Positions 15,335 to 23,418 of a stretch of 64,000 nucleotides of DNA are shown piece by piece. The notes below the pieces were generated by a model. It was not told the origin of the DNA. It did not search any database and worked only from the letters and a program-made list of their open reading frames with translations. The DNA lies in contig JAFSSM010000049.1 in the NCBI GenBank assembly GCA_017451025.1, positions 1 through 64,000 on the forward strand, read 5' to 3'. A program made the translations under genes and the position numbers. The stretch's first letter is position 1; every line of letters begins with the position of its first letter. The DNA comes from Synergistaceae bacterium. GTDB lineage: Bacteria > Synergistota > Synergistia > Synergistales > Aminobacteriaceae.

Positions 15335-17692
15335 ATGAATCTTGCTCAGGACGTAACAGAAGTATTAGAGCTGAGAAAAAGCCTGTTCCCTTACCGCGAG
15401 AACCTGCGCGGAGAACTTGGGGAGCAGGTTTTGCTGTCGCTGAGGCCCGCCGAAAATCTGGAGCAGCTCAGGAAGCGCGAGGCACTATTGCGTGAATGGC
15501 TTGACTTGACGGATCATTATGGAGAGTTCAAGTTCAGTGCGGGGCTTGAGTCCGTTTCCGGAATGTTCGCTCAGGCACGGAGGAGCGGTATTCTTTCGGG
15601 CGAAGAGCTGGTGAAGGTAAGGGCTGTGCTTCAATGCGCAAGGCATATCCGCGAGGACTTAGGGAAACTGTCGGAGAAGTATGAACACGTCGATGAATTG
15701 CGGCGGGGTATCCGGGATTTTTCGCCAGAGATTGACGGCCTGAATGTTATAGAGGATTCCGGGAGGCTGATGGACACAGCTTCACATAAACTCTATGAGC
15801 TGAGGACGGAGATAGAGGCGCAAAAACGGACAGGCAGGAACTTGGCCCAAAAACTCCTTGAGGACTCGGACATCATTAATATGCTGCAGGAACGCTCGCT
15901 CTCGTGGCGCGAAGGAAGGTTCTTGATGCTGGTGCGTCAGGAATACATCAACAGATTTCCGGGCCTGGCGGTTGAACGTTCAGCGTCAGGAAACTCCGTG
16001 TACATGGAGCCAAAAGCGTTAAGCCGCATCAACAACACATTAATCGTCAAGACGAAGGACGAACACGACGAAGAGCGCAATATCCTTCTGGGGCTGACCA
16101 GGAGCGTACTTTCGAGGGAGAGGGCAATTATCGGTGCAGAACTTGCAATCGGGACGCTGGATCTGCTGTGCGCGTGTGATGTTCTGATTCGTTCGAGGCA
16201 CTGGGTGCTCCCGGAACTGACGGAACGCAAAATTTTCCGGCTTGTCGGAGCGAGGCACCCGATGCTTCGGGATAAGGCAGTCCCGATAAATGCGGAATGC
16301 GGCGAAAATTTCACGACACTGGTCATCACCGGCTCCAACACCGGCGGGAAAACCGTAACCCTCAAGACTGCCGGGCTGTTAATCACGCTGTCCTGGCTTG
16401 GCCTGCCGATTCCGGCGCGGGACGGGACAATAATCGGGACTTTCGACGCAATCTACGCAGATATAGGCGACGAACAGAGCATAGAGCAGAACCTCTCCAC
16501 TTTCAGCGCACACCTGAAGAAGATTATCCACATATTGAAGACTTCAACGGAATCATCACTTGTGCTTCTGGATGAACTTGGAGCAGGAACAGACCCTCAC
16601 GAGGGAGCGGCGTTAGGTGTTGCGATTCTGGAGACACTCAAGGAAAAGGGCTGTACAGTTCTGGCGACGACACACCACAACCCGATAAAGCAGTATGCAT
16701 TGACGACGAAGGGGGTCGAGACCGCCAGCATGGAGTTCGACATTGAGAAGCTGGAACCTACGTACAGGCTGTTGATGGGAGTGCCGGGACGGAGCAGTGC
16801 ATTGCTGATTGCCAAACGTTACGGAATGCCTGAGGGTGTCCTGAAACTTGCGCAGGGAGAGCTGGATTCGCGGGAAATTACCGCTGAAGATATTATGAGC
16901 GAGCTGAACGAACGCAAGGCCGCGCTTGACCGAGCGGAGCGTGAATTTCAGGAGACAGTGCAGGAAGCGGAGGCACTACGGGACACGTACAAGGCACGTG
17001 TTGCGGAGATAGACTATCAGCGGGATAAAATCATGCAGGCGGCGGACAGAAAGGCGGAGAAGTTTATTGCGAAGGCAGAGGAGACCTCGAAGGAAATTAT
17101 CCGTGAGCTTGAGGAGACAGCGAAAGTGAGTGCAAGGAAGGGCTATGATGTGCACAAGAGGGAACTGGACAAGCTGAGGGGAATAATCGACAAACGGCAC
17201 AAGAAGCGTACGGAACGGGAGATTGAGAACAGCCCAAAACCATTTGAGCCTGCACCAGGAGTAACAGCTCAGGTTGCAGGAAGCGGAATTGTCGGGATAA
17301 TCAACGAGATACGCAACGGCAGGGCATACATGACAGCCGGGCCGATGACTATTGACGTGCCGGTATCACAGCTCATAGCGACAGACAAGAAGGCTAAGAT
17401 CGCGACACCTCCTGCGGACACGACAAAGCTCCCTGCATCCGACAGCGTACCGCCGTCAATAATGGTTCGCGGAATGCTTGTTGCGGAGGCTATGCCGCTT
17501 GTCGAAGGGTATCTTGACAGGGCTTACAGGTCTAATCACTCGATTGTTACGGTGATTCACGGACGCGGTGAAGGGATTTTAAGGCGTGAAGTACATGCTT
17601 TGTGTGCGAGGCTGAAGTATGTGAAGAGCTACCGTCTCGGCGTTGAAGGGGAAGGCGGCTACGGAGTAACTATTGTTGAGTTCAAGCGATAA
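15335..17692 (+). CDS. mutS2: Endonuclease MutS2 / ribosome-rescue ATPase
   Basis: MutS2 is a MutS-like ATPase with a C-terminal Smr nuclease domain; it suppresses recombination and, in Bacillus, splits collided ribosomes. The 785-aa protein lacks the MutS mismatch-recognition domain and begins with the clamp/lever region. Walker A is TGSNTGGKT at about residue 331, Walker B VLLDELGAGTDP near 409, followed by ATTHH. A long coiled coil spans about 500-640. The Smr domain at the end contains TVIHGRGEGILRREV. The ATG directly follows the cvpA stop. It is the last gene of a tight operon that probably runs from the cyclophilin gene onwards. Confidence 0.97.
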   Translation: MNLAQDVTEVLELRKSLFPYRENLRGELGEQVLLSLRPAENLEQLRKREALLREWLDLTDHYGEFKFSAGLESVSGMFAQARRSGILSGEELVKVRAVLQCARHIREDLGKLSEKYEHVDELRRGIRDFSPEIDGLNVIEDSGRLMDTASHKLYELRTEIEAQKRTGRNLAQKLLEDSDIINMLQERSLSWREGRFLMLVRQEYINRFPGLAVERSASGNSVYMEPKALSRINNTLIVKTKDEHDEERNILLGLTRSVLSRERAIIGAELAIGTLDLLCACDVLIRSRHWVLPELTERKIFRLVGARHPMLRDKAVPINAECGENFTTLVITGSNTGGKTVTLKTAGLLITLSWLGLPIPARDGTIIGTFDAIYADIGDEQSIEQNLSTFSAHLKKIIHILKTSTESSLVLLDELGAGTDPHEGAALGVAILETLKEKGCTVLATTHHNPIKQYALTTKGVETASMEFDIEKLEPTYRLLMGVPGRSSALLIAKRYGMPEGVLKLAQGELDSREITAEDIMSELNERKAALDRAEREFQETVQEAEALRDTYKARVAEIDYQRDKIMQAADRKAEKFIAKAEETSKEIIRELEETAKVSARKGYDVHKRELDKLRGIIDKRHKKRTEREIENSPKPFEPAPGVTAQVAGSGIVGIINEIRNGRAYMTAGPMTIDVPVSQLIATDKKAKIATPPADTTKLPASDSVPPSIMVRGMLVAEAMPLVEGYLDRAYRSNHSIVTVIHGRGEGILRREVHALCARLKYVKSYRLGVEGEGGYGVTIVEFKR

Positions 17693-17696
17693 ATTT

Positions 17697-17725
17697 TTGA
17701 CACACTAACCCTTTGACTGTACAAT
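17697..17725 (+). promoter_or_regulatory. Promoter of the leuA leader
   Basis: TTGACA (17697-17702) and TACAAT (17720-17725) are separated by 17 nt, a near-consensus sigma-70-type promoter. The -35 overlaps the region just after the mutS2 stop. Confidence 0.85.
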
Positions 17726-17761
17726 ATCCCACATTCAAATACGAAAGGAGAATCATGCAGA

Positions 17762-17830
17762 ATGTTCACAAGTTTTACGACTGCCCTCGCACTACTCTTA
17801 AGCACTGCGGATTCTCCGGGAGTGCAGTAA
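17762..17830 (+). CDS. Leucine leader peptide
   Basis: A 22-codon reading frame begins MFTSFTTALALLLSTADS and carries four Leu codons in a five-codon window: CTC, GCA, CTA, CTC, TTA (17786-17800). It is preceded by AAGGAG (about 17744-17750) and followed by alternative RNA hairpins and a terminator before leuA. Ribosome stalling at the Leu codons when leucyl-tRNA is scarce would favour read-through. A second ATG at 17755 in another frame lies nearer the ribosome binding site, but its product is not Leu-rich. Confidence 0.8.
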   Translation: MFTSFTTALALLLSTADSPGVQ

Positions 17831-17909
17831 ATTTCAGTGCACAATCAGAACATGACATCAATCGGGGAATCTGAGACATTCACAAAAAGTTTCAGAGGCC
17901 CCGTTTTTT
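17810..17909 (+). promoter_or_regulatory. leuA attenuator: antiterminator and terminator
   Basis: The terminator is CGGGG (17863-17867) with CTGA (17871-17874) pairing to TCAG (17892-17895) and CCCCG (17899-17903), followed by six T. GATTCTCCG (17810-17818) can instead pair with CGGGGAATC (17863-17871), with one U-G wobble, which sequesters the terminator 5' arm. ACTGC (17804-17808) can pair with GCAGT (17824-17828), a competing early hairpin. The layout is classic transcription attenuation driven by the Leu-rich leader. Confidence 0.8.
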
Positions 17910-17930
17910 ATGGGAGGAATAGTATTAGCA

Positions 17931-19460
17931 ATGCATCAGGTTAAGATTTTCGACACAACGTTACGTGACGGCGAACAGTCCCCGGGCTGCAGCATGAATT
18001 TGAGCGAAAAAATAGTTATGGCCCGCCAGCTTGAGAAGCTCGGTGTAGACATCATCGAGGCCGGGTTTGCGATAGCCAGCCCTATGGACTTCAAGAGCAT
18101 CCAGGCCATAGCTTCAGCAGCACCCAACTGCACGATAGCCAGCCTTGCGAGGTGCAACACAAAGGACATTGATGCGGCGTGGGATGCTGTCAAGGACGCT
18201 AAGAAGCCCCGTATTCACGTGTTTCTTGCGACGAGCGACGTGCACATGCAGTTCAAGCTGAGGATGACGCGCGAACAAGTGCTGTCAACTATCACAGAAA
18301 TGGTCGCCTACGCTAAGGCCAAGTGTGATGACATAGAGTTTTCGGCAGAGGATGCTTCGCGTTCAGACCGTGAATTTCTGGCGCAGGCATTCAGCAACGC
18401 AATAGCCGCAGGAGCTACGACAATCAATGTTCCTGACACCGTAGGGTACTCGACCCCGCAGGAAATGAGCGAGCTTATCGCGTACCTGAAGGAGCATGTT
18501 ACAGGAATTGACGGTGCAGATATTTCCGTGCACTGCCACAACGATTTGGGAATGGGAGTAGCAAATTCTCTTGCGTGTGTGAAGGCCGGAGCGACTCAGG
18601 TTGAATGCACAGTAAACGGTATCGGCGAGCGTGCGGGCAATGCCAGTCTCGAAGAGATAGTGATGGCGATCCGGACGCGCAAAGATTTCTACGACGCGGA
18701 GACGAACATCAACACGCACGAGATCTACAAGTCGAGCCGGCTGCTCAGCAACATTACGGGAGTCCCAATTGCACCGACGAAGCCGATTGTGGGGGCGAAT
18801 GCCTTTGCGCATGAGGCAGGTATTCACCAGCACGGAATGATCACGAACGCACAGACCTACGAGATAATGAATCCCGACGAGATAGGTGTACCGCACAGGG
18901 CGTTAGTTTTGGGGAAGCACTCGGGCAAGCACGCGATACGTGAGAGGCTTGAGAGTATGGGCTATGAGATTCCTGACGAGGAGCTGGAGGATATTTTCGT
19001 GAGGTTCAAGAAGCTGGCTGACCAGAAGAAGACAATCACCAGTTCAGACCTTGAAGCACTGACGCTTCACCGTTCGCGCATAGTGAGGCCGGAGGAAGGA
19101 ACAGCGTCAACCTGCCAGCTGATCAGCCACTCGATAACGAGCGGGAGCGACATTCCGAAGATTTCCTACGTGAAGCTGAGGAAGGATAACGCTGTGATGG
19201 AGGGAGTGGAGTACGGAGCAGGGCCACTCGATGCGGCGTTCAAGGCAGTGAACAAGATGCTTGGTGTTGATGCTAGGTTGGAGGACTTCAGTGTTCGTGC
19301 AGTAACTGAGGGCGAGGACTCGATAGGCGAGGCAGTGGTGAAGATTTCGAGTGTTGCGACCGGCGAGATTTACACCGGATCAGGAATTTCGACGGACATA
19401 GTGGAAGCGTCGCTGCAGGCGTATATCAGCGGCATCAACAAGATGTTCGAGGCGGAATAA
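17931..19460 (+). CDS. leuA: 2-isopropylmalate synthase
   Basis: LeuA condenses acetyl-CoA with 2-ketoisovalerate, the first committed step of leucine synthesis. Family hallmarks are VKIFDTTLRDGEQSPGCSM, EFSAEDASRSD, the metal-binding SVHCHNDLGMGVANSLA and VNGIGERAGNASLEEIV. The C-terminal third (about residues 365-509) is the LeuA regulatory domain used for leucine feedback inhibition. The frame is open from 17910, but ATG 17931 begins at the conserved N-terminus, with GGAGGA upstream at slightly long spacing. The product is 509 aa. It is controlled by the attenuator directly upstream. Citramalate synthase is a close relative, but the leuCDB genes downstream support leuA. Confidence 0.95.
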   Translation: MHQVKIFDTTLRDGEQSPGCSMNLSEKIVMARQLEKLGVDIIEAGFAIASPMDFKSIQAIASAAPNCTIASLARCNTKDIDAAWDAVKDAKKPRIHVFLATSDVHMQFKLRMTREQVLSTITEMVAYAKAKCDDIEFSAEDASRSDREFLAQAFSNAIAAGATTINVPDTVGYSTPQEMSELIAYLKEHVTGIDGADISVHCHNDLGMGVANSLACVKAGATQVECTVNGIGERAGNASLEEIVMAIRTRKDFYDAETNINTHEIYKSSRLLSNITGVPIAPTKPIVGANAFAHEAGIHQHGMITNAQTYEIMNPDEIGVPHRALVLGKHSGKHAIRERLESMGYEIPDEELEDIFVRFKKLADQKKTITSSDLEALTLHRSRIVRPEEGTASTCQLISHSITSGSDIPKISYVKLRKDNAVMEGVEYGAGPLDAAFKAVNKMLGVDARLEDFSVRAVTEGEDSIGEAVVKISSVATGEIYTGSGISTDIVEASLQAYISGINKMFEAE

Positions 19461-19465
19461 TTTTT

Positions 19466-19507
19466 GCCGGCCTATGCGGGGGCGGGTGGGTGGGAGCATA
19501 GGCCGGC
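19466..19507. terminator. 12-bp perfect hairpin with a G-quadruplex-type loop between convergent genes
   Basis: GCCGGCCTATGC (19466-19477) pairs perfectly with GCATAGGCCGGC (19496-19507). The 18-nt loop contains G5-C-G3-T-G3-T-G3 (19478-19494), four G runs with one-base loops, a textbook G-quadruplex motif. It lies between the convergent leuA and Rrf2-type genes, the place for a terminator. However, no T run follows the hairpin on either strand, so intrinsic termination would be non-canonical. Confidence 0.7.
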
Positions 19508-19512
19508 CTTCC

Positions 19513-19944
19513 TTACCTTAACGCTATATCCTTCATGGTGATGGACTTCATTTTTGCCTCAAGGACTGCCTGAATTTCATCGAGGCTCCCGTCAAGTGCG
19601 GCATGTATGTTCTTCCCGACCGGACAGTCCGGGTTAGGGTTTTCGTGAAAACGAAACAGCTTGCCCTTCACGCTTTCCACCGCTTCGTAGACATCGTAGA
19701 GTGTTATGCTCTCCAGAGGACGAGCTAAAATTATTCCCCCTTTCCCTCGCACAACCTCAACCAGTCCCGCCGCTTTAAGCTGTAAAATTATCTGCCGTAT
19801 TATCACAGGATTAACTCCTACACTCCCGGCCAAGAAGTCGCTAGTTATCGTATACTCTTCATGAAAGTAGTCTATGCACGTCAAGATATGCACTGCTATT
19901 GTGAACCTGCTGGAAATCTGCACAGTCATTTCCCCCTCATACAT
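19513..19944 (-). CDS. Rrf2-family transcription regulator (YwnA-like)
   Basis: This 143-aa winged-helix regulator has the Rrf2 signature: ISSRFTIAVHILTCIDYF, a recognition helix region NPVIIRQIILQLKAAGLVEVVRGKGGI, and the ARPLESITLYDVYEAV wing. Only one cysteine is present in the region where IscR or NsrR have three (PDCPVGK), so it is not an Fe-S Rrf2; it fits the YwnA/single-cysteine branch. The start at 19944 has AGGGGGG five bases upstream; ATG 19929 (MTVQISS) is an alternative. It is last in a minus-strand operon with an MBL-like and an NAD(P)-binding protein. In Bacillus, ywnA and the NAD(P)-binding ywnB are also neighbours. Its ribosome binding site lies in a strong hairpin. Confidence 0.88.
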   Translation of the reverse strand: MYEGEMTVQISSRFTIAVHILTCIDYFHEEYTITSDFLAGSVGVNPVIIRQIILQLKAAGLVEVVRGKGGIILARPLESITLYDVYEAVESVKGKLFRFHENPNPDCPVGKNIHAALDGSLDEIQAVLEAKMKSITMKDIALR

Positions 19945-19948
19945 ACAA

Positions 19949-19991
19949 ACCCCCCTGTTTCCTCCCTGAGTTAGGGAGGATTGAGGGGGGT
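19949..19991 (-). promoter_or_regulatory. Two-tier hairpin covering the Rrf2 gene ribosome binding site
   Basis: On the minus strand ACCCCCCT (19991-19984) pairs with AGGGGGGT (19956-19949), and CCTCCCT (19979-19973) with AGGGAGG (19967-19961), separated by a symmetrical 4x4 internal loop. The outer 3' arm is the presumed ribosome binding site of the Rrf2-type gene, 4 nt before its ATG. There is no T run. It could reduce translation of the regulator relative to the upstream genes. Confidence 0.6.
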
Positions 19992-20009
19992 AATTCTTCT
20001 TGGAATGTG

Positions 20010-20849
20010 TTACTCGCTGAACAAAGCACCTGCACTCATCTCAAGGTATGCCCCGCCGTTGTAATCAGGGAACGCCTCGTTTACTGAACTGATGAACTCT
20101 GCGCGTGTCTTGCTGGACTTGGCCAGGTCTAGCACTTTCTCGAGGTATGCTATCTTCTCAGAGACGGCCTCTTTGCCTTCGGGTGCGTTGTGGCTCGTTA
20201 GTATTAGGGAGTAGCCCTTCTCCTGATAGCCTTTAAGCTCCGCAATCTCAGCCTCGATGTAGGGGATTGCAGGAAGTATGTTGTGAGTCTTCGAGCCCAT
20301 CATGTGGCGGTAGACAGCATTCATTGCAGGAATAGCTATCCCGTAGTTCTCACCGTCGGATTCGTGGAGGATGACGAACTCCAGCCCCGCAAGTTTGACG
20401 GTATCGCCCTCAGCGATAATCTCCGCACTGTCCGGCAGGTCATCAGCTACCTTGTCGCCAAGTGCCTGCTTGAAGCTCTGAGTGAGGCCCCACACACTGC
20501 CGTTCTCCTGCCAGCTCTTGAGTGCGCCTTCTGTAGCGTAGACCTTCACGTCTCCGTAAGTCTTGTATCCGTTCGGGTGATAGGACAACAATGCACCTAC
20601 AAGAGGCTTCTCCAAACTCTTGATGTATTTGCTCACTGCCTCAACGTCAGGCTTGTACGCAGTGCTCTCGATAAGCACTAACCCTTCAGGCGATTCGACA
20701 ATGTAGCAATAATCGTTCATGTTGTCGCCAGTCCCGAACGCGTGAAGTTTCACATTGCCGTTGTCAAAACTGTAGGTGTCCACAACCTCAGCCCAGCACG
20801 CCGACGCGAGCACCATAACCGCGAATAATCCTGCCAATACTTTCTTCAT
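20010..20849 (-). CDS. Exported metallo-beta-lactamase-like protein lacking the zinc motif
   Basis: This 279-aa protein has a signal peptide (about residues 1-20, ending CWA) and the general outline of an MBL-fold hydrolase: DYCYIVESPEGLVLIEST early, then a segment in the place of the HxHxDH motif, and late SLILTSHNAPEG. In that place it reads LLSYHPNGYKTYGDVKVYATEG, with a single His, so the zinc-binding set is missing. It may be a catalytically dead or non-hydrolytic MBL relative, probably periplasmic. It lies between the NAD(P)-binding protein (5 bp away) and the Rrf2-type regulator in one operon. Confidence 0.75.
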   Translation of the reverse strand: MKKVLAGLFAVMVLASACWAEVVDTYSFDNGNVKLHAFGTGDNMNDYCYIVESPEGLVLIESTAYKPDVEAVSKYIKSLEKPLVGALLSYHPNGYKTYGDVKVYATEGALKSWQENGSVWGLTQSFKQALGDKVADDLPDSAEIIAEGDTVKLAGLEFVILHESDGENYGIAIPAMNAVYRHMMGSKTHNILPAIPYIEAEIAELKGYQEKGYSLILTSHNAPEGKEAVSEKIAYLEKVLDLAKSSKTRAEFISSVNEAFPDYNGGAYLEMSAGALFSE

Positions 20850-20854
20850 GATAA

Positions 20855-21484
20855 CTACTCCTTTACGACTGAAATTCTCTGCCTTGTGTGATTGCCCTTC
20901 TGTGCTTCGTCGACCATTGCGACTGCATAATCAGCATAGCTTATGACGCTCTCGCCCTTCGAGTTCGGAGTCAGCTCCTCGCCCGCAAGAATATACCTGC
21001 CTGTTCTTGCGCCGTCCGCCTGAAAGTCCGCCGCTGGTGATACGAACGTCCAGCGTACATCATCACGTTTGCGGAGTTCGTTGAGTGCCTTTGCCTGAGC
21101 CATAGCAAGGGGCTTGAACGCGTCGGGAAAGCCGGGAGTCTGGTAGAGCTGCGTTGTGTGTTCAGAGTTGACGTAGAGGCTTCCTGCACCTCCGACGACG
21201 AGAAGGCGCGTCTCGCTCCCTGAGAGGGCATCGCATAATACCTTGAGGCTCTTGCTGTGCAATGGGAGAGTCTCGGGTGTCCATGCCCCGAAAGCGTCAA
21301 CCACAACGTCAAAGCCTTTGAGGTCTTCCGCCTTGAGGTCAAGAATGTCCTTGATGACTGCGTGCTGTGCTTTGGTCTTGTTCTGTCCGCGAACAATTGC
21401 TGTTACGTCGAGGCCTCTGCTCACTGCCTCGTCAACTATGAGACTTCCTGCTTTGCCGTTTGCGCATACAACTGCGAGTTTCAT
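20855..21484 (-). CDS. NAD(P)-binding protein of the NmrA/YwnB type
   Basis: This 209-aa protein is an atypical short-chain dehydrogenase-like protein. It starts MKLAVVCANGKAGSLIVDEAVSRG (a GxxGxxG variant), then DVVVDAFGAW and RLLVVGGAGSLYV, as in YwnB and NmrA-like NADPH sensors or reductases. No Tyr-xxx-Lys catalytic pair is evident. It is the first gene of the three-gene minus-strand operon with the MBL-like gene and the Rrf2-type regulator, and has AAGGAGGA ahead of its ATG. The Rrf2 partner suggests induction by redox or electrophile stress. It is divergent from leuC with 136 bp between. Confidence 0.85.
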   Translation of the reverse strand: MKLAVVCANGKAGSLIVDEAVSRGLDVTAIVRGQNKTKAQHAVIKDILDLKAEDLKGFDVVVDAFGAWTPETLPLHSKSLKVLCDALSGSETRLLVVGGAGSLYVNSEHTTQLYQTPGFPDAFKPLAMAQAKALNELRKRDDVRWTFVSPAADFQADGARTGRYILAGEELTPNSKGESVISYADYAVAMVDEAQKGNHTRQRISVVKE

Positions 21485-21553
21485 TAAGTATCCTCCTTCT
21501 GTATTCTGTAGGGATTATTATTACAACGCTGAAGATTTTACATGAACACTCTG

Positions 21554-21570
21554 TAATGTCAATAGTTACA
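21554..21570. promoter_or_regulatory. Interrupted inverted repeat between the NAD(P)-binding protein gene and leuC
   Basis: TGTAA and TTACA flank a 7-8 bp centre in the sequence around 21552-21570, within the divergent promoter region. It may be an operator for the Rrf2-type regulator, which is encoded in the same operon, but this rests only on position and symmetry. Confidence 0.3.
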
Positions 21571-21580
21571 TTCTCAAATC

Positions 21581-21589
21581 TGGTACAAT
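21581..21589 (+). promoter_or_regulatory. Extended -10 promoter of leuCD
   Basis: TGG TACAAT fits the extended -10 pattern TGnTANAAT, 31 nt before the leuC start. No good -35 is visible. It means leuCD has its own promoter and need not depend on leuA. Confidence 0.55.
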
Positions 21590-21620
21590 ACAGGCAATTT
21601 CACAACGAGGGGGTAACTCA

Positions 21621-22883
21621 ATGGGTATGACAATGACTCAGAAGATACTCGCGAAACACGCGGGGCTTCCTGAGGTTCACGCGGGCCAGCTCATACAGGC
21701 CAAGTTAGACCTTGTGCTCGGCAACGACATCACAACTCCCGTAGCTATAAACGAGTTCGAGGCGGCAGGTTTCGACAGCGTATTCGACACCAGCAAAATC
21801 GTTATGGTTATGGATCACTTCGTCCCCAACAAGGACATCAAATCAGCAACGCAGTGCAAGCAGTGCCGTATGTTCGCCAAGAGATTCGGGATTAAGCACT
21901 ATTACGACGTTGGGACTATGGGCATCGAACACGCATTACTGCCTGAACAAGGGCTAGTAGCTCCCGGTGAAGCAGTAATAGGCGCGGACTCACATACATG
22001 CACTTACGGAGCTTTAGGGGCATTCTCGACGGGTGTAGGCTCTACGGACATGGGGGCGGCTATGAAGGCAGGCAGTACGTGGTTCAAAGTCCCTGCGGCA
22101 ATCAGGGTGAACGTTACAGGGAAGAAGCGGCCCTACGTCTCAGGGAAGGACGTAATCCTGACTCTCATCGGGAAAATCGGCGTTGACGGAGCACTGTATA
22201 AATCGCTGGAGTTTTCGGGCGAGGGACTCTCTGAGCTGACGATGGCGGATCGTCTCACTATCTCGAACATGGCAATAGAGGCTGGCGGCAAGAACGGAAT
22301 CTTCCCCGTCGACGACATTACGAGGGAGTTCCTGAAGGGCAGAGTGTCTCGTGAATGGACTGCGTACTACCCTGACGACGATGCAGAGTATGAGTCAGTC
22401 GTTGAGCTTAACCTTGACGATATAGACTGCACTGTAGCTTACCCTCACCTTCCGGAAAATGCACATCCTGCGCGCGAAGGCAAGGGTATTGCTATTGACC
22501 AGATAGTAATCGGCTCATGCACAAACGGCAAGATTGAGGACATGGAGGCCGCAGCGAATGTTCTTAGGGGTAAGCACTTAGCTGCAGGGGTTAGGGGTAT
22601 AGTGATCCCTGCGACGATGGCGATATACCGCGAGTGCATGAAGAGGGGATACACTGATGTGTTCCTCGATGCCGGGTGCGTTGTGAGCACTCCGACGTGC
22701 GGGCCGTGTCTCGGGGGGTACATGGGCATTCTCGCGGAGGGTGAACGCTGTGTGTCGACAACTAACCGCAACTTTGTCGGCAGAATGGGACACACGAAGA
22801 GCGAAGTATACCTTGCGTCTCCTGCTGTAGCGGCGGCATCAGGAATCACGGGGCACATTTCACACCCGGAGGAGGTAATGTAG
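21621..22883 (+). CDS. leuC: 3-isopropylmalate dehydratase large subunit
   Basis: LeuC with LeuD isomerises 2- to 3-isopropylmalate using a [4Fe-4S] cluster. The 420-aa length is that of the shorter HacA-like LeuC class. Cluster cysteines are in VIGSCTNGK, and in [11 protein letters not shown] near residue 355-360. [10 protein letters not shown] and [20 protein letters not shown] are aconitase-family signatures. GAGGGGG lies upstream. The leuD ATG follows the stop without a gap. Homoaconitase is a related possibility, but the leu context settles it. Confidence 0.96.
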   Translation: MGMTMTQKILAKHAGLPEVHAGQLIQAKLDLVLGNDITTPVAINEFEAAGFDSVFDTSKIVMVMDHFVPNKDIKSATQCKQCRMFAKRFGIKHYYDVGTMGIEHALLPEQGLVAPGEAVIGADSHTCTYGALGAFSTGVGSTDMGAAMKAGSTWFKVPAAIRVNVTGKKRPYVSGKDVILTLIGKIGVDGALYKSLEFSGEGLSELTMADRLTISNMAIEAGGKNGIFPVDDITREFLKGRVSREWTAYYPDDDAEYESVVELNLDDIDCTVAYPHLPENAHPAREGKGIAIDQIVIGSCTNGKIEDMEAAANVLRGKHLAAGVRGIVIPATMAIYRECMKRGYTDVFLDAGCVVSTPTCGPCLGGYMGILAEGERCVSTTNRNFVGRMGHTKSEVYLASPAVAAASGITGHISHPEEVM

Positions 22884-23366
22884 ATGAGCATTGCACACAA
22901 ATACGGCGACCACGTAGATACTGACGTAATTATCCCTGCGCGCTACCTCAACAGCCAGAACGAGAAGGAGCTAGCGTCTCACTGCATGGAGGACATCGAC
23001 AAGGATTTTACGAAGAAGACCAAGCCCGGAGATATTATCGTTGCTGGCTTAAACTTCGGGTGCGGGTCATCGAGGGAACATGCTCCGGTAGCGATAAAGG
23101 CATCGGGTATCTCGTGCGTAATCGCGAAGAGTTTTGCGCGAATCTTCTACCGCAACGCAATCAACATAGGGCTTGCGATTCTTGAGTGCCCAGAAGCGGC
23201 GGAGGATATTGCTGACGGTGATGAAGTGAGCGTGAATTTCGACACTGGATTAATCACTGACGAGAGCAAGGGGAAGACGTATCAGGCTGAGCCGTTCCCT
23301 GAGTTCATCAAGAATATGATTGCTGACGGGGGATTAATGGCATCGTTGAAGAAAGCGAAGAACTAG
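22884..23366 (+). CDS. leuD: 3-isopropylmalate dehydratase small subunit
   Basis: The 160-aa swivel subunit pairs with LeuC. It contains [19 protein letters not shown] at the start and the [18 protein letters not shown] loop, which contributes substrate-binding residues and defines the family. It abuts leuC exactly (stop 22881-22883, start 22884), so it is translated by coupling. A strong terminator follows 14 nt later, ending the leuCD unit before the minus-strand insert. Confidence 0.97.
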   Translation: MSIAHKYGDHVDTDVIIPARYLNSQNEKELASHCMEDIDKDFTKKTKPGDIIVAGLNFGCGSSREHAPVAIKASGISCVIAKSFARIFYRNAINIGLAILECPEAAEDIADGDEVSVNFDTGLITDESKGKTYQAEPFPEFIKNMIADGGLMASLKKAKN

Positions 23367-23380
23367 TGCACAAAAGAAAA

Positions 23381-23409
23381 CTCCCCCAATCTTCGGGGGA
23401 GAATTTTTT
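23381..23409. terminator. Bidirectional terminator after leuD
   Basis: CTCCCCC (23381-23387) pairs with GGGGGAG (23395-23401), followed by AATTTTTT on the plus strand and by TTTTCTTTTG on the minus strand. It serves leuD and the convergent DUF4230-like gene. Confidence 0.93.
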
Positions 23410-23418
23410 ATTTAACGT

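Noticed and set aside
20283-20681. Plus-strand frame opposite the MBL-like gene
   Set aside because: No ribosome binding site, no recognisable pattern, and the minus-strand gene has a clear signal peptide and operon context.
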